64,000 bases of DNA, taken from Arcicella rosea (GTDB lineage: Bacteria > Bacteroidota > Bacteroidia > Cytophagales > Spirosomataceae). Positions 55,673-64,000 of the stretch are shown piece after piece. Location: the NCBI RefSeq assembly GCF_014204325.1, contig NZ_JACHKT010000022.1, positions 1 to 64,000 of the forward strand, read 5' to 3'. The number at the start of each line of letters is the position of its first letter. Within the stretch, counting starts at the first letter, position 1. Both the position numbers and the translations under genes were made by a program. Under the pieces are notes generated by a model, which ran no database searches, was not told where the DNA came from, and was given only the letters and a program-made list of their open reading frames with translations.

Positions 55673-57937
55673 TTAATTAGCCTTTAGATATCCATCAATC
55701 AAATGAATCATTGCTCTGTTAGAGAGATTGTTACTTTTATCGACCCTAACATTTGATTTTTTGGAAGTAGCATCAGCCAATTGCATTGAACCCACAGCAT
55801 TTATTACAGATACTTTTACAGGATCACCTACAGCATCTTTCAATAAAGTTTCCATCGCTCCAGATTCCTTTCCATCTGTTGCTACAACTTTTTTGTTCAG
55901 AATATGATAATTAATGAAGTCTTCAACAATCTTTTTATCCAGTAAACTCGTCGGGTTAAAGTTGGGTGTTTTTACAGCTCCTGTACCTGTTCCTGGTAAA
56001 AGCCCAGCATTTACCGCAGCTTGAATTGCCGCATTGTCTGGTACGAAGAAAGTATAAAAACTACCTTCATTTACACCAGCAATAGCAAATGTTGCTGCCG
56101 TGAAAACCGTAGAGTTTTTAAGGTATTGATAGAAATTATAATAAGGCAAATCAGCGGTTGCACCTAATACAGAAAGGTCTTTCCCAATTGGGTCTGCAAG
56201 AGAGGTATTACTTGGTGCAAAATTTAACAAACCATTTGTATAATAAACTTTTCCATTTGTAGCCGTTTTAGCACTTGTTACAGTAATTGGGGCGTTTTTA
56301 ATGCCTGTTGAATATATTTTATTGTTTTCAAATTTGATATATTCACCGTTGATGGCATCAATTACTCCTTTTCCTGATAAATCATTCAACTGATTTTGTG
56401 GTGTATAAATAATACTTGTAGCCACAATTCTTTGAAGACTTGCCAAAACTGAAGTACCAGGAGTACGAGTTGTAGAGCCGGGTGGAGTATAACCCCATTC
56501 GCTATTGGCAATGTTAGACACAAATTTTGAAGGGTCATAATCATAACCAGCAGCTTTAAATGCCTCATCACTAATCATGAATAGAGTATAATTTACTCTT
56601 GGATTAAGAATGGTATTTTTCCAATCTAAATCCAAGATTCTTGTCATTATACTGAATTTAGGGTCTAAATAAGTCTTTGAATAAACCGATGAAAACAGGT
56701 TAGATGCCTGTACTCGGTTTGTTCCATAAAACATGGCATTACTTAATACTTTTTTCTCAACTACATCTGCATTTGCATCAAATCGAGCTTCTTCACCCAA
56801 AGCATTAAAACTATTCCTGAATTTTGATGGCCAAACGGTAGTAGGGAATAAGTGTGCATTGATAAGGTCGATGATGATACCTGGAGGCATGGCATCTAAA
56901 GAAGTATAGTTTTCCAACAATACATTATTGATATATTGTGTCAAAACATCATTCGTAGGAACGAAGGCAGTCCACATATCTAATTGAGAATCATTTTCTG
57001 CATTTTTCAAGAAGTTTTCACAGTTTGGTGCAAAAGTTAAAAACTTACCGCTACTTGCTTGTTTGTTGAATGTTTTAACATATACTTTATCGCCTTTGCC
57101 AGTTAAGTTTGAGTACTTTATGGTCATTGGGTCATTCAAGGCATAAGTAGATGCGTATTTCTCTATCAAGTTTCTGAAAACGCTATATTGTGGTTTGGTA
57201 CGTAAAAACTCATCAATTGATGGCTGTGGATTGAGTACATGATCAATCTCATGAATCATTCCATTTTCAGCAAAAATATCAGGGTTTACTACTTTTGCTT
57301 CCATCACATTGAAACCCGTGTAAGGTGTGTTTGGATAGAAGTAATTGTAATCGGTAGCACTTAAACCAATTGCAGAGAAGTATTCGCTAGTGAAGTATGA
57401 AATGTGCTTGTTGTTGTTATCTCCAACGATATAATTGTTGTTTGGACGATTGAGCGAAACGGCTTTCAGTTTAGTTCCTTCAAAGGTTGTTTCATCATAA
57501 AAGCCTGTATAATAAGCAGTTTTCCTTCTGAAAGCCCTAGCTTCTTGCCAACCTAAAGGGGACTGATAGTCTGGTAAACGAGTTTGGTCAAAAGCATTGA
57601 ATACTAGCATACTCTGTACAATTTCTCTAGCTTTCACCGAATCAATTGAAGCAAGTGTAAGCCCAGTACTTGTAAAGTAAGTTTTGAAAGCATCATCATT
57701 GGGAGCAAAGAAAGTCCAATAACCAGCGCTGCTCAAAGTACGTTGGTAACCACTTTTATCAATCACACTCAAAAGCGAAGTGAAATTTCCTTTACTTTGA
57801 AGGGTTTGATAAATTGGTGGCTCTAAAGTTGCTGGGCGTTTATAAATATCCAGCTCTTCTTTAGTACAGCTACTAAGTAAAGTGAATACGCCACCCAGTA
57901 TGACAAAAAAATAACGGAAAGAGTATTGAAACATCAT
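55673..57937 (-). CDS. Large fasciclin (FAS1)-domain lipoprotein, 754 aa
   Basis: This is the first gene of the seven-gene minus-strand block. Signal and lipobox are TLLSSC. There are about four FAS1 domains: about 45-240 (FTSLLSVIDKSGYQRTLSSAGYWTFFAPND), 245-405 (YSVFRNLIEKYASTY), 430-610 (FSIMTRILDLDWKNTILNPRVNYTLFMISDEAF) and 620-754 (YNFYQYLKNSTVF ... YTFFVPDNAAI), ending NRAMIHLIDGYLKAN. No catalytic domain is present. Its leading position suggests a surface-exposed binding or adhesion protein made together with the transporters. Either of the two first Met codons is possible. Confidence 0.82.
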   Translation of the reverse strand: MMFQYSFRYFFVILGGVFTLLSSCTKEELDIYKRPATLEPPIYQTLQSKGNFTSLLSVIDKSGYQRTLSSAGYWTFFAPNDDAFKTYFTSTGLTLASIDSVKAREIVQSMLVFNAFDQTRLPDYQSPLGWQEARAFRRKTAYYTGFYDETTFEGTKLKAVSLNRPNNNYIVGDNNNKHISYFTSEYFSAIGLSATDYNYFYPNTPYTGFNVMEAKVVNPDIFAENGMIHEIDHVLNPQPSIDEFLRTKPQYSVFRNLIEKYASTYALNDPMTIKYSNLTGKGDKVYVKTFNKQASSGKFLTFAPNCENFLKNAENDSQLDMWTAFVPTNDVLTQYINNVLLENYTSLDAMPPGIIIDLINAHLFPTTVWPSKFRNSFNALGEEARFDANADVVEKKVLSNAMFYGTNRVQASNLFSSVYSKTYLDPKFSIMTRILDLDWKNTILNPRVNYTLFMISDEAFKAAGYDYDPSKFVSNIANSEWGYTPPGSTTRTPGTSVLASLQRIVATSIIYTPQNQLNDLSGKGVIDAINGEYIKFENNKIYSTGIKNAPITVTSAKTATNGKVYYTNGLLNFAPSNTSLADPIGKDLSVLGATADLPYYNFYQYLKNSTVFTAATFAIAGVNEGSFYTFFVPDNAAIQAAVNAGLLPGTGTGAVKTPNFNPTSLLDKKIVEDFINYHILNKKVVATDGKESGAMETLLKDAVGDPVKVSVINAVGSMQLADATSKKSNVRVDKSNNLSNRAMIHLIDGYLKAN

Positions 57938-59068
57938 TCTTTATGGTTTATGTATATTATTAGGAATTTTGATTTATGCTCATTAAAATACGGTGCAATG
58001 CAACACAAAAATGAAGGTTGCTAAGCTCCGTTGGAAAAGGAAATACCGCTATTGGAAAACTAACAAAAGCCTTTAAATGAATAACTTTTGTAGGAAAGTG
58101 TGGATTTAACACATTTTGAAATTTTACTGAAGAAGTACAGTTTTTTCATAGAAAAAATGGATTGTTTTTATGTGGTTAAATGAAATAATTGCTTGATAAT
58201 GCTCAGTGAATTACTGAAAAGGCATGGAAATATGATTCCACAATGAGGTTAAGTGATGACGTGTTTCCTTCCATCGTATTCAAAATTTAGTATATATTAA
58301 GAGAGTGATTAAAATGTTTCATAAAATCCTATATTGTATTTTATGAATTATTTATTGTAAAATAACCTATTGGGCTTTCCCGAACCATCATGTACCATCC
58401 TGTAAATCATGTTAAATATTAGAATAGTGCAATCTTTGGCATTTGGCAAGTTGACTTCTAAAAAAAATATATTTTCTAAGAAAATTCATAATATTTCTTT
58501 GGCTAAAAAGCAAGAAAAGACGGATTGACCATAGCTATCAATCTGGAATATTTTCATGGTTAAAAAAATACGAAAGAGCCGTTTGGGAGAATAAAACTGA
58601 AGTGTCAGGAATTTGAAGGTCGTTATTAGTTGATTTTAAGTGAGTAATGAGTATTTTTCATTATGAGTATTGCTGGGTTTAGACATTATATTAAAATGGA
58701 TAAAGCCTACATGAAGCTTTATAATTAGCATAAATCAAGATAAATAGTGTTCATTATTTATCTTGATAAGTATTATAGATTAGGTGAAACAATGATTACT
58801 TATTTGTTTTGTATTATATTTTTGAAGTATTTAACTTGAAATCTGTTGTATTTTTCTAATACAAACTTCATTGATAAAAATTAAGTTTTTTTTATTTCTA
58901 TCCTCTTTTGAGTGCTTTTTTGGGAGAAAATTGGCAAAAAAACGATAAATCTAGCTTTTATATCAAGCTTACCTGCTCTTTTTTTAAATTCAGCCCAAAT
59001 GTCGCCAAGTTCAGCACATTTTTTAATTTACCCTTCTAAGCAATACTAGCTTTGATGAAAAAAAGACA
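57938..59068. other. 1.1-kb AT-rich divergent intergenic region
   Basis: No convincing gene is present on either strand. It holds the promoters for the seven-gene SusCD-FAS1 block (minus strand) and for the LytS-like kinase (plus strand; a TAGCTTTG -7 box at 59047-59054). An inverted repeat lies at 58734-58767. A region this long between two regulated units is unusual in this window, where most gaps are under 300 bp. Confidence 0.6.
58734..58767. promoter_or_regulatory. 13-bp perfect inverted repeat (possible operator)
   Basis: ATCAAGATAAATA (58734-58746) and its exact complement (58755-58767) are separated by 8 nt. No T-tract follows, so a protein-binding site is more likely than a terminator. 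It is roughly equidistant from the kinase (335 bp) and within the SusCD leader region. Confidence 0.45.
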
Positions 59069-60610
59069 ATGAATTCACACGAAAAATTTAGAACCTACGA
59101 AATAATTTTCATTCTTTTTGCTGTCATATTTTATGTCGTAAGAAGACTCTTTGGTATTGCCTACGATTTCGATATGGATATTGGCTATGCTGAGAGAATT
59201 AATATTCCTCATCGGATAATTTGGGCTGATTTAGCCAATTACGACCAAATTATCAATAACATTTTTCCAACCATCACCGCCGCAGTACTTTTTACTGCGG
59301 CTTGGTTTGTTTTTCATTACTTTTTCTTTCCTGCCATCAAACAGAAAAACTATGAAATCTCTACTGTTTTATGGTTTGTTTTTGTAGTTATTTTGGTACT
59401 TGCCAGTTGTTTTATTTACAAAGAATATAAACTTTATTGGCGTTTTCGATACGATTTTAATAGTGACCCTGTAGGGTTTAAAGTATTCTCACTTTTTAGA
59501 AAACTTCACGTGCTGACGGATGCTTTTGCGTGCATTATCATCATCGCACTTTATGAAGTGGTGGCTCAATTATATTATTATACCGTCGATTTGTTTGAGA
59601 AAGAACGCCTACCTAAATACCAGTTTTTGAATAATTTAATACTGTTTTTGGCTTTAGCATCAATTTCTTTATTTACGCTTTTTGGTGAAGTTGCCAACTT
59701 GATTGTGGGTTTGACGGGCTTAGTAATTGGACTAACACAACTACTCCTAATTGTCGGTTTACATTATCTTTCTTTCAAAATTGTTATTCCTTATTTTGCC
59801 AACATCAATTATTCAAAAAAGAATGAGATTGTCATTCCTTTGCTTTGGCTTTTTGTTTATGGTTTATTTAATATTATTCTTTATTTGCTTTGGTACAGAA
59901 TTGCACTTACTGTCTATTACTTTGGCTTAATCATTGTTCCGCATTTACTGGGTTTCTTTTCTGCATTGATTCGCTGGTTATTTTTTCAGGAGAAAAAACA
60001 ATTACAAACTCAAGTATTTCAAAAATCAGCTGAACTTATTACTTTACGTTCGCAGATTAATCCACATTTTTTGTTTAATGCAATGAACACTTTGTATGCT
60101 GTAGCTTTGAAAGAAAATGCTGAAAAGACTTCTAACGGAATACAAAAACTGGGCGATATGATGCGATTTATGCTACACGAAAACCATCAAGAGCGTATTC
60201 CTTTAAGTAAAGAGATAGAGTATTTAGAAAATTTTATCGAAATCCAAAGAATGCGTTTAGACGAATCGCACGAAATTGAAATTCGTGTTAATATTCAAAC
60301 CCTTAATCATGAGATTTACATTGCACCTATGTTATTGAATCCATTTGTTGAAAATGCTTTTAAACACGGCATCAGTTTCAGAAAACCTTCTTGGATTTAC
60401 ATTACGCTTACTTTTGATGCCCAAAAACTGTATTTTAAAGTACACAATTCGCTACATCCCAAAAATGAAAACGATACCGAAAAGCAATCGGGAATAGGTT
60501 TAGAAAATGTACAAAAACGCTTGGAATTGATTTATCCACAAAGACATACTTTAGAAATTCAACAATCTGAACAAGATTATTTTGTGTCGTTGACTTTGGG
60601 TATTTTCTAG
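59069..60610 (+). CDS. LytS/YehU-type sensor histidine kinase
   Basis: The protein is 513 aa. Seven to eight N-terminal membrane helices (about 12-305) are followed by a His_kinase domain with phospho-acceptor His333 in QINPHFLFNAMNTL, and an HATPase (NPFVENAFKHG, SGIGLENVQKRL). It has no separate extracytoplasmic sensor, so the signal is likely read in the membrane. Its response regulator is 207 bp downstream. The kinase is divergent from the SusCD-FAS1 block. Since that block has no ECF sigma/anti-sigma pair of its own, this system is a candidate controller; that is inference from position. Confidence 0.9.
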   Translation: MNSHEKFRTYEIIFILFAVIFYVVRRLFGIAYDFDMDIGYAERINIPHRIIWADLANYDQIINNIFPTITAAVLFTAAWFVFHYFFFPAIKQKNYEISTVLWFVFVVILVLASCFIYKEYKLYWRFRYDFNSDPVGFKVFSLFRKLHVLTDAFACIIIIALYEVVAQLYYYTVDLFEKERLPKYQFLNNLILFLALASISLFTLFGEVANLIVGLTGLVIGLTQLLLIVGLHYLSFKIVIPYFANINYSKKNEIVIPLLWLFVYGLFNIILYLLWYRIALTVYYFGLIIVPHLLGFFSALIRWLFFQEKKQLQTQVFQKSAELITLRSQINPHFLFNAMNTLYAVALKENAEKTSNGIQKLGDMMRFMLHENHQERIPLSKEIEYLENFIEIQRMRLDESHEIEIRVNIQTLNHEIYIAPMLLNPFVENAFKHGISFRKPSWIYITLTFDAQKLYFKVHNSLHPKNENDTEKQSGIGLENVQKRLELIYPQRHTLEIQQSEQDYFVSLTLGIF

Positions 60611-60618
60611 ATATTTTT

Positions 60619-60810
60619 TGAGTGGTTGGTGATTGGATTTTAGTTTGAGAATCAAGCCAGTGGGCTAAATCAACTTAATTTTAAATAGATTTGTGCTATA
60701 TTCAATAAGTGTAAAACAAATTTTATCTCTAAAAAAAATAAACATTTTGCCTAATGCCTACAGCCTATTGCATCATTACTAATTTCCAATCACTAATCAC
60801 CAATCACTCA
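60619..60810 (+). repeat. Long-range inverted repeat in the kinase-regulator gap
   Basis: TGAGTGGTTGGTGATT (60619-60634) can pair with AATCACCAATCACTCA (60795-60810) with one G-T pair. The right arm ends 7 bases before the regulator's ATG. The right arm is part of a degenerate (AATCACTAATCACCAATCACT) short repeat (60773-60810). Pairing would sequester the translation start region. Confidence 0.5.
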
Positions 60811-60817
60811 GAAAAAA

Positions 60818-61504
60818 ATGATTGCCATAGCCATCGACGACGAGCCAAAAGCTTTAGAAGTAATACAATTTCATGCCGCTAAAATTCCTTTTTTAGCATT
60901 GAAAGCCACTTTTACCGATGCTTTTGAGGCAATTCCTTATCTGCAAAATAATAAAGTAGATTTGATTTTCTTGGACATCAAAATGCCTGACATTTCAGGC
61001 ATCGACTTTGTACATTGCTTACAAAAAGTACCCATGATAATTTTTACAACAGCGTATTCCGAGTACGCCGTACAGGGCTTTGAATTAGATGCTGTTGATT
61101 ATTTATTAAAGCCTTTTTCTTTGGTAAGATTTACCAAAGCTTGCAACAAAGCTTTGTCAATTAAAGAAAGTAAAGACGTTGAAGAAAGGAATTTTGTCTT
61201 CATCAAAACAGGCTATGAAGAAGAAAAAGTATTGTTTGACGATTTACTTTATATCGAAGCCGAAGGAAATTATCTTACTTTTTTCTTGAAAAATAAAAAG
61301 CTTTTGAGTCGCCAAACCATGACGGAGGTTCTACAAATATTGCCTGAAAAGTACTTTGTCAGGATTCATCGTTCTTACATTATCGCTTACCAAAAAGTAA
61401 GTAAAATTGCTCGACAATCTATCTTTATTCAAGAAACAGAAATTCCTGTTGGAGCGTCCTACGAAGAAAGTCTGTCTTTGATTAAAGATAGATTGAAGGC
61501 ATAG
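60818..61504 (+). CDS. LytTR-family response regulator
   Basis: The protein is 228 aa. Its REC domain has phospho-acceptor Asp53 (IFLDIKMPD) and a conserved Lys (LLKPFS). A LytTR DNA-binding domain follows (about 128-225; YIEAEGNYLTFFLKNKKLLSRQTMTEV, VRIHRSYIIA, IPVGASYEESL). It is the partner of the upstream LytS-like kinase. LytTR proteins bind pairs of direct repeats upstream of targets. No such pair was identified with certainty in the 57938-59068 region by eye. Confidence 0.93.
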   Translation: MIAIAIDDEPKALEVIQFHAAKIPFLALKATFTDAFEAIPYLQNNKVDLIFLDIKMPDISGIDFVHCLQKVPMIIFTTAYSEYAVQGFELDAVDYLLKPFSLVRFTKACNKALSIKESKDVEERNFVFIKTGYEEEKVLFDDLLYIEAEGNYLTFFLKNKKLLSRQTMTEVLQILPEKYFVRIHRSYIIAYQKVSKIARQSIFIQETEIPVGASYEESLSLIKDRLKA

Positions 61505-61509
61505 TATAT

Positions 61510-61542
61510 GGTGATTGGTAAATAGTGATTAGTAATTGGTGT
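61510..61542. repeat. Degenerate GTGATTGGT / TAGTGATTAGTAATTGG repeat after the regulator
   Basis: These units are the complement of those at 60773-60810, so the regulator gene is bracketed by inverted copies of the same short repeat family. Confidence 0.5.
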
Positions 61543-61638
61543 TTTAAGTGTCTGTTTATCATATATTTAAGAATAAAAATGATTGAATTGTATTCAGTAC
61601 TTATGTATTTTGACTTTCCAAGTCGAGTAAAAGAAAAC

Positions 61639-62832
61639 TCAAATTTTTAGTTTAACATTTAGCTTTCCGAGTAAAGCCGTTATGCCAATAACAATAAAAG
61701 CGTAAACTAAAGATTTGATTAAACCGACGAAGCCATCAGTAAGAAAATCAGGTAGCGTAATTCCTGATAAATCAGCAATACCATAATACCAATACGGAAT
61801 TAAATAGCAAGTGAGCGTACTTGTACCAGCCGTTTTGATACTACTAAACCAGTCGGATTTTCCTTTAACATCAACCAAAAAGTAAATGATTGCAAAAAAG
61901 ATAAAAGCGATACCACTACACAGAAAAATCCAAGTAGGCGTAGCTTGAATTTTAGAAATGATAAAGAAATTTCTGGCAATAAAACCCAAGATGATGAGTA
62001 CAATACCAAACAATAAGTATCTGCCAATCAATTGATATTGATTTTCAAGCTTTGAAAATTGTTCCAGTAAAATACTTGCCAAAATGCCAGCAAAGGCAAA
62101 AGCAAAAAAAGCTCCATTGGCTAAAATCCATTCAGAAGGACCTCCAGCCCATATTTTTTGTAACAAACCAGCATGACCAGCAATTGGTAAAAGATTGAAG
62201 AACAAAAAGAAGAAAACTAATAAAGCCTTTTTTTGATAAGTAAACAAGTAAATAATGGCTGCTGTAAGGTAAGTCCAACCGATGAGTCCTAAAATTCCCC
62301 ACCAAAGTGGAGTCATTCCTATTAAATGTTCGTCCGTTCCCGCTTTAAAAATATAGGCTAATGTTAACAAGATAAGTACGCCAATAATTTGTAAACCTAA
62401 AAAGATTTTACTTTTAAAAGCATCTGCTTTGGGATATACATTCCAGATAAGAAAGAAACCCATTACCATTAATATCTGGAAAGTTTCGCTACTCATTCCA
62501 GTTGCTTGAGTATTAATTTCTGTAGCATTTGCCGTGAAAACGCCCATGATTAACAAAGCAACAGAACGAGTAATAATATGCTTGACTAACTGTAAAGGCG
62601 TATCTCCTTTGGCGATACGATTTTTGATGGCAAAAGGAATAGCCATGCCCAAAATAAATAAAAAGCAAGGGAAAACGACATCCGACAAGCCCAAGAAATC
62701 TTGATTGGATTCGGCGTGTTCCAGCCATAGAGGAACGTTTTTCAACGTCCAGAAGTCGTTTACAAAAATCATTAAAAGCATTGTTAATGCCCTGAATACA
62801 TCTATTGAAAAAATACGTTTAGCCTTTTCCAT
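61639..62832 (-). CDS. DUF5009/HGSNAT-like membrane acyltransferase
   Basis: The protein is 397 aa with about 10 membrane helices. The N-terminus RIFSIDVFRALTMLLMIFVNDF and the loop SDVVFPCFLFILGMAIPFAIKNR are typical of the heparan-alpha-glucosaminide N-acetyltransferase/DUF5009 family, which transfers acyl groups across the membrane to sugars. It starts 15 bp after the GH20 gene, so both are in one operon. Acetylation of glucosamine or hexosamine products released by GH20 is a natural reading, but it is not proved. The conserved His of HGSNAT proteins is probably His19-equivalent in the second loop (LEHAESNQDF). Confidence 0.8.
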   Translation of the reverse strand: MEKAKRIFSIDVFRALTMLLMIFVNDFWTLKNVPLWLEHAESNQDFLGLSDVVFPCFLFILGMAIPFAIKNRIAKGDTPLQLVKHIITRSVALLIMGVFTANATEINTQATGMSSETFQILMVMGFFLIWNVYPKADAFKSKIFLGLQIIGVLILLTLAYIFKAGTDEHLIGMTPLWWGILGLIGWTYLTAAIIYLFTYQKKALLVFFFLFFNLLPIAGHAGLLQKIWAGGPSEWILANGAFFAFAFAGILASILLEQFSKLENQYQLIGRYLLFGIVLIILGFIARNFFIISKIQATPTWIFLCSGIAFIFFAIIYFLVDVKGKSDWFSSIKTAGTSTLTCYLIPYWYYGIADLSGITLPDFLTDGFVGLIKSLVYAFIVIGITALLGKLNVKLKI

Positions 62833-62847
62833 TTGCTTTGAATGATT

Positions 62848-63957
62848 TTATTTTGTTTGTTGATTGATTTCGGTAAACATGGCTTTAAAACAGTTGGTAG
62901 CGGAGTTTTCTTCTACTGTTTTGTTGGTATTTCTTCCATAAAACTCATCCAAAAATGACTCTGCACCCGTCCAAACAGTTTGCATCATTCCTTGAAAATG
63001 TGGTTTCATCGTGGCAGTGGACGATTGTCTGAATTTAATCATATCTTGCGTTTGAATGACTGCAAATTTGGGCATTCTCCAAGGACAAGTAATTACATCA
63101 AAACCTTTCATGGCAAAATAAACAGCGGTTTGGTCGGGGCGTTCGTAATGCCAATCGCAAATGGTGATGTCTTTGGCAATCAAATCTATTGCCTTGTGCG
63201 TATTGTTAAAACTGCCTTCCCACATACCGATTCCAGTGGTTTTTCCATCGATTAGTCGGTCGCCCCAAATCCAGAGTTTTCTATTTTTTAATGCTAAACG
63301 ATTTCTGATTTTATTTACTTCGCCAGCAAATAATTCAGCTTTATCTCTTCCCGAACATCTTGGGCATTTATCGTCGCCAATGTAAAATACTTCGTCCATT
63401 CCTGCATGGAAAGCATTTGTTTCAAATACATCACAAATTTCATCCATCAACGCAAAAACTACTTGATGCACTGTTGGATGTAACGGACAGTAACTTTTAC
63501 AATATAAACCATCAGGATTAGGCCAAACATATTTTTCTGGCATTTTTACGGCTGGTGTTTCGTCAAATTCAGGATATACTTTTAGCAGATTTGTGGTAGT
63601 AGTTGCCCAAGACTGATGTCCCAATAAATTGATTTGCGGGATGATACGAATATTATTTTTCTTACAAACACTAACCAATTTTTTAACATCTTTTTTAGAA
63701 AGGGCTTCAGGGTCACGGAGTTCTGGATGGCTTTCAAATTGATAATTATAATCAACTCGAAGAATCAAAGTATTTACTTGTCGAGGAGCTAATTCTTCTT
63801 GAATAAACTTGACAAAATCATCCACTTTTTGTGGTTTTGGTGCTGAAATACAAAAGCCACGAGTAGGAAGCAAGCTATCAATTTTTGATTGAGCCAATAA
63901 ACTATTCCATAAAGTAGCACAAAAACTAATAAAGAGTAACAGAGAAAACTTAGCCAT
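62848..63957 (-). CDS. Glycoside hydrolase family 20-like beta-N-acetylhexosaminidase
   Basis: The protein is 369 aa with a signal peptide (MAKFSLLLFISFCATLWNSLLAQ). A GH20 TIM barrel follows directly (GFCISAPKPQKVDDFVKFIQ; NNIRIIPQINLLGHQSW). The catalytic Asp-Glu pair is Asp188-Glu189 in FHAGMDEVFYI. It is a compact form without the N-terminal GH20b domain or C-terminal modules. It contains a CxxC-like DKCPRCSG segment just after the active-site strand. It releases terminal GlcNAc/GalNAc in the periplasm or outside. It begins 44 bp from the window end, so genes upstream may belong to the same operon. Confidence 0.88.
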   Translation of the reverse strand: MAKFSLLLFISFCATLWNSLLAQSKIDSLLPTRGFCISAPKPQKVDDFVKFIQEELAPRQVNTLILRVDYNYQFESHPELRDPEALSKKDVKKLVSVCKKNNIRIIPQINLLGHQSWATTTTNLLKVYPEFDETPAVKMPEKYVWPNPDGLYCKSYCPLHPTVHQVVFALMDEICDVFETNAFHAGMDEVFYIGDDKCPRCSGRDKAELFAGEVNKIRNRLALKNRKLWIWGDRLIDGKTTGIGMWEGSFNNTHKAIDLIAKDITICDWHYERPDQTAVYFAMKGFDVITCPWRMPKFAVIQTQDMIKFRQSSTATMKPHFQGMMQTVWTGAESFLDEFYGRNTNKTVEENSATNCFKAMFTEINQQTK

Positions 63958-64000
63958 GATGAAGAGGAATTTTTTAAATTGGATAACACTACAATTTGGC

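Noticed and set aside
58734-58767. Rho-independent terminator
   Set aside because: The stem is perfect but no T-run follows on either strand and no gene ends nearby.
1-64000. tRNA, rRNA and riboswitches
   Set aside because: No cloverleaf with a convincing TTCRANY arm and acceptor stem, no rRNA-like stretch and no recognised riboswitch core was found by eye; a covariance-model search would settle this.

Overview
The window is about 64 kb of AT-rich DNA from a member of the Bacteroidota, most likely a Cytophagia-type environmental bacterium. The evidence is two SusC/SusD pairs, fasciclin-domain lipoproteins, a CarboxypepD-type TonB receptor, LytS/LytTR two-component genes, a GH20 plus DUF5009 acyltransferase pair, short leaders without strong Shine-Dalgarno sites, and promoters of the TTTG-N19/21-TAnnTTTG type. 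No rRNA, convincing tRNA, CRISPR array or prophage was seen. Genus is not claimed.

0-14 kb is a carboxylate/acetate locus. Malate synthase (minus strand) is divergent from an XRE/ScfR-type regulator, with two identical 14-bp palindromes between them. Then come a solo InsA-like zinc-ribbon protein, a porin, an MHS-family symporter with a small membrane protein, a solute-symporter/histidine-kinase fusion with a small membrane partner and a receiver-only response regulator, and acetyl-CoA synthetase. This resembles the CrbS/R-Acs logic of proteobacteria joined to the glyoxylate shunt.

14-36 kb is mostly housekeeping: an RlpA-like protein, an OmpA-like barrel, an S9 peptidase, citrate synthase, peptidase T, DNA polymerase I, a TonB receptor and a DoxX-like protein. 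Two inserts stand out. One is a three-gene operon (17.9-24.8 kb) joining a membrane GT2 polysaccharide synthase to GH26-like and GH2/GH5-like domains, several of which have lost catalytic residues. The other is an AAA ATPase/TOPRIM-like pair (28.1-29.7 kb) that looks like an anti-phage or DNA-processing system.

36-42.4 kb is an accessory island: a PIN toxin/antitoxin pair next to a relic of a DoxX-like gene tail, a membrane-anchored PD-(D/E)XK protein, a single-chain restriction-modification enzyme, and a Y1 (RAYT-type) transposase among REP-like palindromes. Two related arrays of alternating 21-bp units flank the nuclease, RM and transposase block.

42.4-57.9 kb is one minus-strand block of seven outer-membrane genes: FAS1 lipoprotein, SusC, SusD, FAS1, FAS1, SusC, SusD. 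It has no CAZyme, ECF sigma or anti-sigma gene. A 1.1-kb AT-rich region separates it from a divergent LytS-type kinase and LytTR regulator, which are candidates for its control. The window ends with GH20 and a DUF5009 membrane acyltransferase in one operon.
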